Positions 4,810 to 6,246 of a stretch of DNA of 6,246 nt are shown here, one piece after another. Position numbers and translations under genes: made by a program. A model generated the notes under the pieces. That model ran no database searches. It saw only the letters and a list, made by a program, of their open reading frames with translations, and was not told the DNA's origin. The first letter of the stretch is position 1. Every line of letters begins with the position of its first letter. The stretch covers positions 1 through 6,246 of the forward strand of contig JACPDS010000182.1 in NCBI GenBank assembly GCA_016183885.1. Reading direction: 5' to 3'. Origin of the DNA: Armatimonadota bacterium (GTDB lineage: Bacteria > Vulcanimicrobiota > JACPDS01).

Positions 4810-6126
4810 ATGAAAAATGAAATTCCCGGAAAAAATTCTAGAAAATTAAATCAAATTAAAGAAGAATATATTCCTCAAGGCGTTTTTAATGTAGTTCCTG
4901 TTTTTATTAAGAAAGCCCAGGGGGTATTTTTATATGATTATGATAATAATAAATTTTTGGATTTTGCCTCCGGTTTAGGTGTAATGAATCTGGGACATAC
5001 TCATCCGGGAATTTTAAAAGCGGTTAAAAAGCGTTTAGGGGACTATCAGCATTTATGTTTTCATGTTGCTATGTATCCAGAATATTTAGAGTTAGCTAAA
5101 GCGCTTGCTGAAATTACTCCGGGTGATTTTAATAAAAAAGTGATTTTATTAAATAGCGGAGCGGAAGCGGTAGAAAACGCTTTTAAAGTTTCCCGCACTT
5201 TTACTAAACGCAGAAGTGTAATTTCTTTTGAAGGGGCTTTCCACGGGAGAACAATGTTTGCTTTAAGTTTAACTTCTAAAATTTATCCTTATAAAAAAAA
5301 TTTCGGTCCTTTTTTTGGAGATGTTTATAAGATTCCTTATGCTTATTGTTACCGCTGTTATTTTAATTTGAATTATCCGGATTGCGGAATATATTGTCTT
5401 GAATTTTTAGAAAAAATTTTTAAAACTCAAGTTGACCCGGAAGATATAGCGGCTTTAATCATAGAGCCGATTATTGGAGAAGGAGGATTTATTGTCCCGC
5501 CGCTTGAGTTTTTAGAAGGGATTAGCGAAATTACAAGAAAAAGTGGAATTTTATATATTGATGATGAGATTCAAGCTGGTTTAGGAAGAACGGGAAAAAT
5601 CTGGGCTATTTCTCATTTTAAAGTTATTCCCGATATTATCCTTAGCGCTAAAGCTTTAGGAGGAGGATTGCCTTTATCGGCAGTTATTGGGAGAAAAGAG
5701 ATTATGGATTCTACAATAGTTGGAGGATTAGGCGGGACTTTTGGGGGGAATCCTATTTCCTGTCAAGCTGGTTTAACTATGATTAAAGAAATTAAAAAAG
5801 ATAAGTTAATGAAATCCGTAGAAAAAAATGGAGAGTATATTCTTAATTATTTAAAAAAATTAAAAGAAGAGTTTTCTTTGATTGGGGATATAAGAGGAAA
5901 AGGTTTGATGCTGGCAATAGAATTGGTAAAGAATCAAAAAACTAAAGAGCCTGCCATTGAGGAAACAGCCCGGATTATTAAATATTGCTATCAAAACGGA
6001 TTGATACTGCTTAAAGCGGGAATTTATGATAATGTTATCCGTTTTTTGCCGCCATTAATTATTAAAGAGGAAGAAATTGAACAGGGTTTAAAAATATTAA
6101 GAGGAGCTTTTAAAAAGGCAATCTAA
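4810..6126 (+). CDS. Class III PLP-dependent aminotransferase (GabT/ArgD-like) or related racemase
   Basis: A 438-aa cytoplasmic PLP enzyme of fold type I, class III. Visible motifs are the N-terminal GVFLYDYDNNKFLDFASGLGVMNLGHTHP region (about 38-66), SGAEAVENA (116-124, phosphate binding), FHGRT (144-148, ring stacking), EPIIGEGG (220s), DDEIQ (251-255, with Asp252 pairing with the pyridine nitrogen), LSAKALGGG (278-286, with Lys281 the Schiff-base lysine), GTFGGNP (309-315) and a C-terminal RFLPPLI. Length and domain order match full-length members. The insertion CYRCYFNLNYPDCGIYC (180-196) is typical of the archaeal/bacterial GABA-aminotransferase-like branch, which also contains broad-specificity amino-acid racemases. 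The substrate (4-aminobutyrate, ornithine, lysine or another amino acid) therefore cannot be fixed. A TAG at 4804-4806 rules out an upstream start, and ATG 4810 fits the family N-terminus. No Shine-Dalgarno is visible in the 22 bases after the preceding terminator. It appears to be a single-gene unit. Confidence 0.9.
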   Translation: MKNEIPGKNSRKLNQIKEEYIPQGVFNVVPVFIKKAQGVFLYDYDNNKFLDFASGLGVMNLGHTHPGILKAVKKRLGDYQHLCFHVAMYPEYLELAKALAEITPGDFNKKVILLNSGAEAVENAFKVSRTFTKRRSVISFEGAFHGRTMFALSLTSKIYPYKKNFGPFFGDVYKIPYAYCYRCYFNLNYPDCGIYCLEFLEKIFKTQVDPEDIAALIIEPIIGEGGFIVPPLEFLEGISEITRKSGILYIDDEIQAGLGRTGKIWAISHFKVIPDIILSAKALGGGLPLSAVIGRKEIMDSTIVGGLGGTFGGNPISCQAGLTMIKEIKKDKLMKSVEKNGEYILNYLKKLKEEFSLIGDIRGKGLMLAIELVKNQKTKEPAIEETARIIKYCYQNGLILLKAGIYDNVIRFLPPLIIKEEEIEQGLKILRGAFKKAI

Positions 6127-6246
6127 AGAGTTTTATGCTAATGAGAATAATTAAAACAAGTCGAGTAATAGTAAATAGAATCTATTCACTATTCACTAAT
6201 TATTTATGGATATGATACGATAAATCACAGAGATCAGAGAGGGATT
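6127..6246. other. Non-coding tail with short repeats
   Basis: These last 120 bases contain no credible gene; the longest ATG reading frame (from 6135) is about 26 codons with no SD. They hold an imperfect inverted repeat (listed separately). Near the right edge CAGAGA occurs twice at a 7-base period (6228-6233, 6235-6240) in a G/A-rich stretch that runs off the window. No GC-rich terminator with a T tract is seen after the aminotransferase gene. Confidence 0.5.
6164..6197. repeat. Imperfect inverted repeat built from TATTCACT units
   Basis: AGTAATAGTAAATAGA (6164-6179) is nearly the reverse complement of TCTATTCACTATTCACT (6181-6197), with one base missing and one mismatch. The right arm is itself a tandem ATTCACT duplication (7-base period). 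Related TATTCACT-like bases occur at 2637-2672, at the end of the 304-aa gene. It may be a dispersed intergenic repeat of this genome, or simply fold back as a weak AT-rich hairpin after the aminotransferase gene. Confidence 0.5.

Noticed and set aside
6135..6215. Small ORF after the aminotransferase gene
   Set aside because: About 26 codons, without SD, passing through repeat sequence; no support as a gene.

Overview
The window is AT-rich double-stranded DNA that reads with the ordinary bacterial code: TAA, TAG and TGA all serve as stops. It has clear Shine-Dalgarno sites and a Sec signal peptide, so I take it as bacterial. A DUF1786 protein (common in anaerobic archaea and bacteria), a TPR protein and a class III aminotransferase together suggest an uncultured low-GC anaerobe. 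The sequence alone does not let me name a phylum. I see no mobile element, tRNA, rRNA or CRISPR array.

Layout. (1) Positions 1-924, plus strand: a DUF1786 gene whose N-terminal part lies off the left edge. The family's conserved stretch continues upstream of the ATG at 58, but that frame is closed by a TAA at 10-12. The gene is therefore frameshifted, nonsense-mutated, recoded or misassembled. (2) Positions 899-3571, minus strand: a two-gene unit transcribed leftward. The promoter-proximal gene encodes an unrecognised 304-aa protein. The second encodes a 547-aa thermolysin-like (gluzincin) metallopeptidase with an apparently complete catalytic set but no signal peptide. Its 3' end overlaps the DUF1786 gene tail to tail. 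(3) Positions 3572-3766: a divergent regulatory region with a 21-bp direct repeat lying over the likely leftward promoter and three GTTAAAAT octamers spaced exactly 11 bp apart before the rightward gene. (4) Positions 3767-4714, plus strand: an exported protein built almost entirely of eight 34-residue TPR repeats. (5) Positions 4740-4788: a GC-rich island with two abutting hairpins, the second a good intrinsic terminator. (6) Positions 4810-6126, plus strand: a PLP-dependent class III aminotransferase or racemase starting just after the terminator, with no visible ribosome binding site. (7) Positions 6127-6246: a non-coding tail with a self-complementary TATTCACT-type repeat.

The genes do not form one obvious pathway. 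The only pair that looks functionally tied is the unrecognised protein plus the signal-less metallopeptidase, sharing one promoter region. The divergent TPR gene may be co-regulated with them through the repeats between. The DUF1786 and aminotransferase genes look like separate housekeeping or metabolic units. The points most worth following are the repeat-laden divergent promoter, the leaderless metallopeptidase with its orphan partner, and the broken DUF1786 start.
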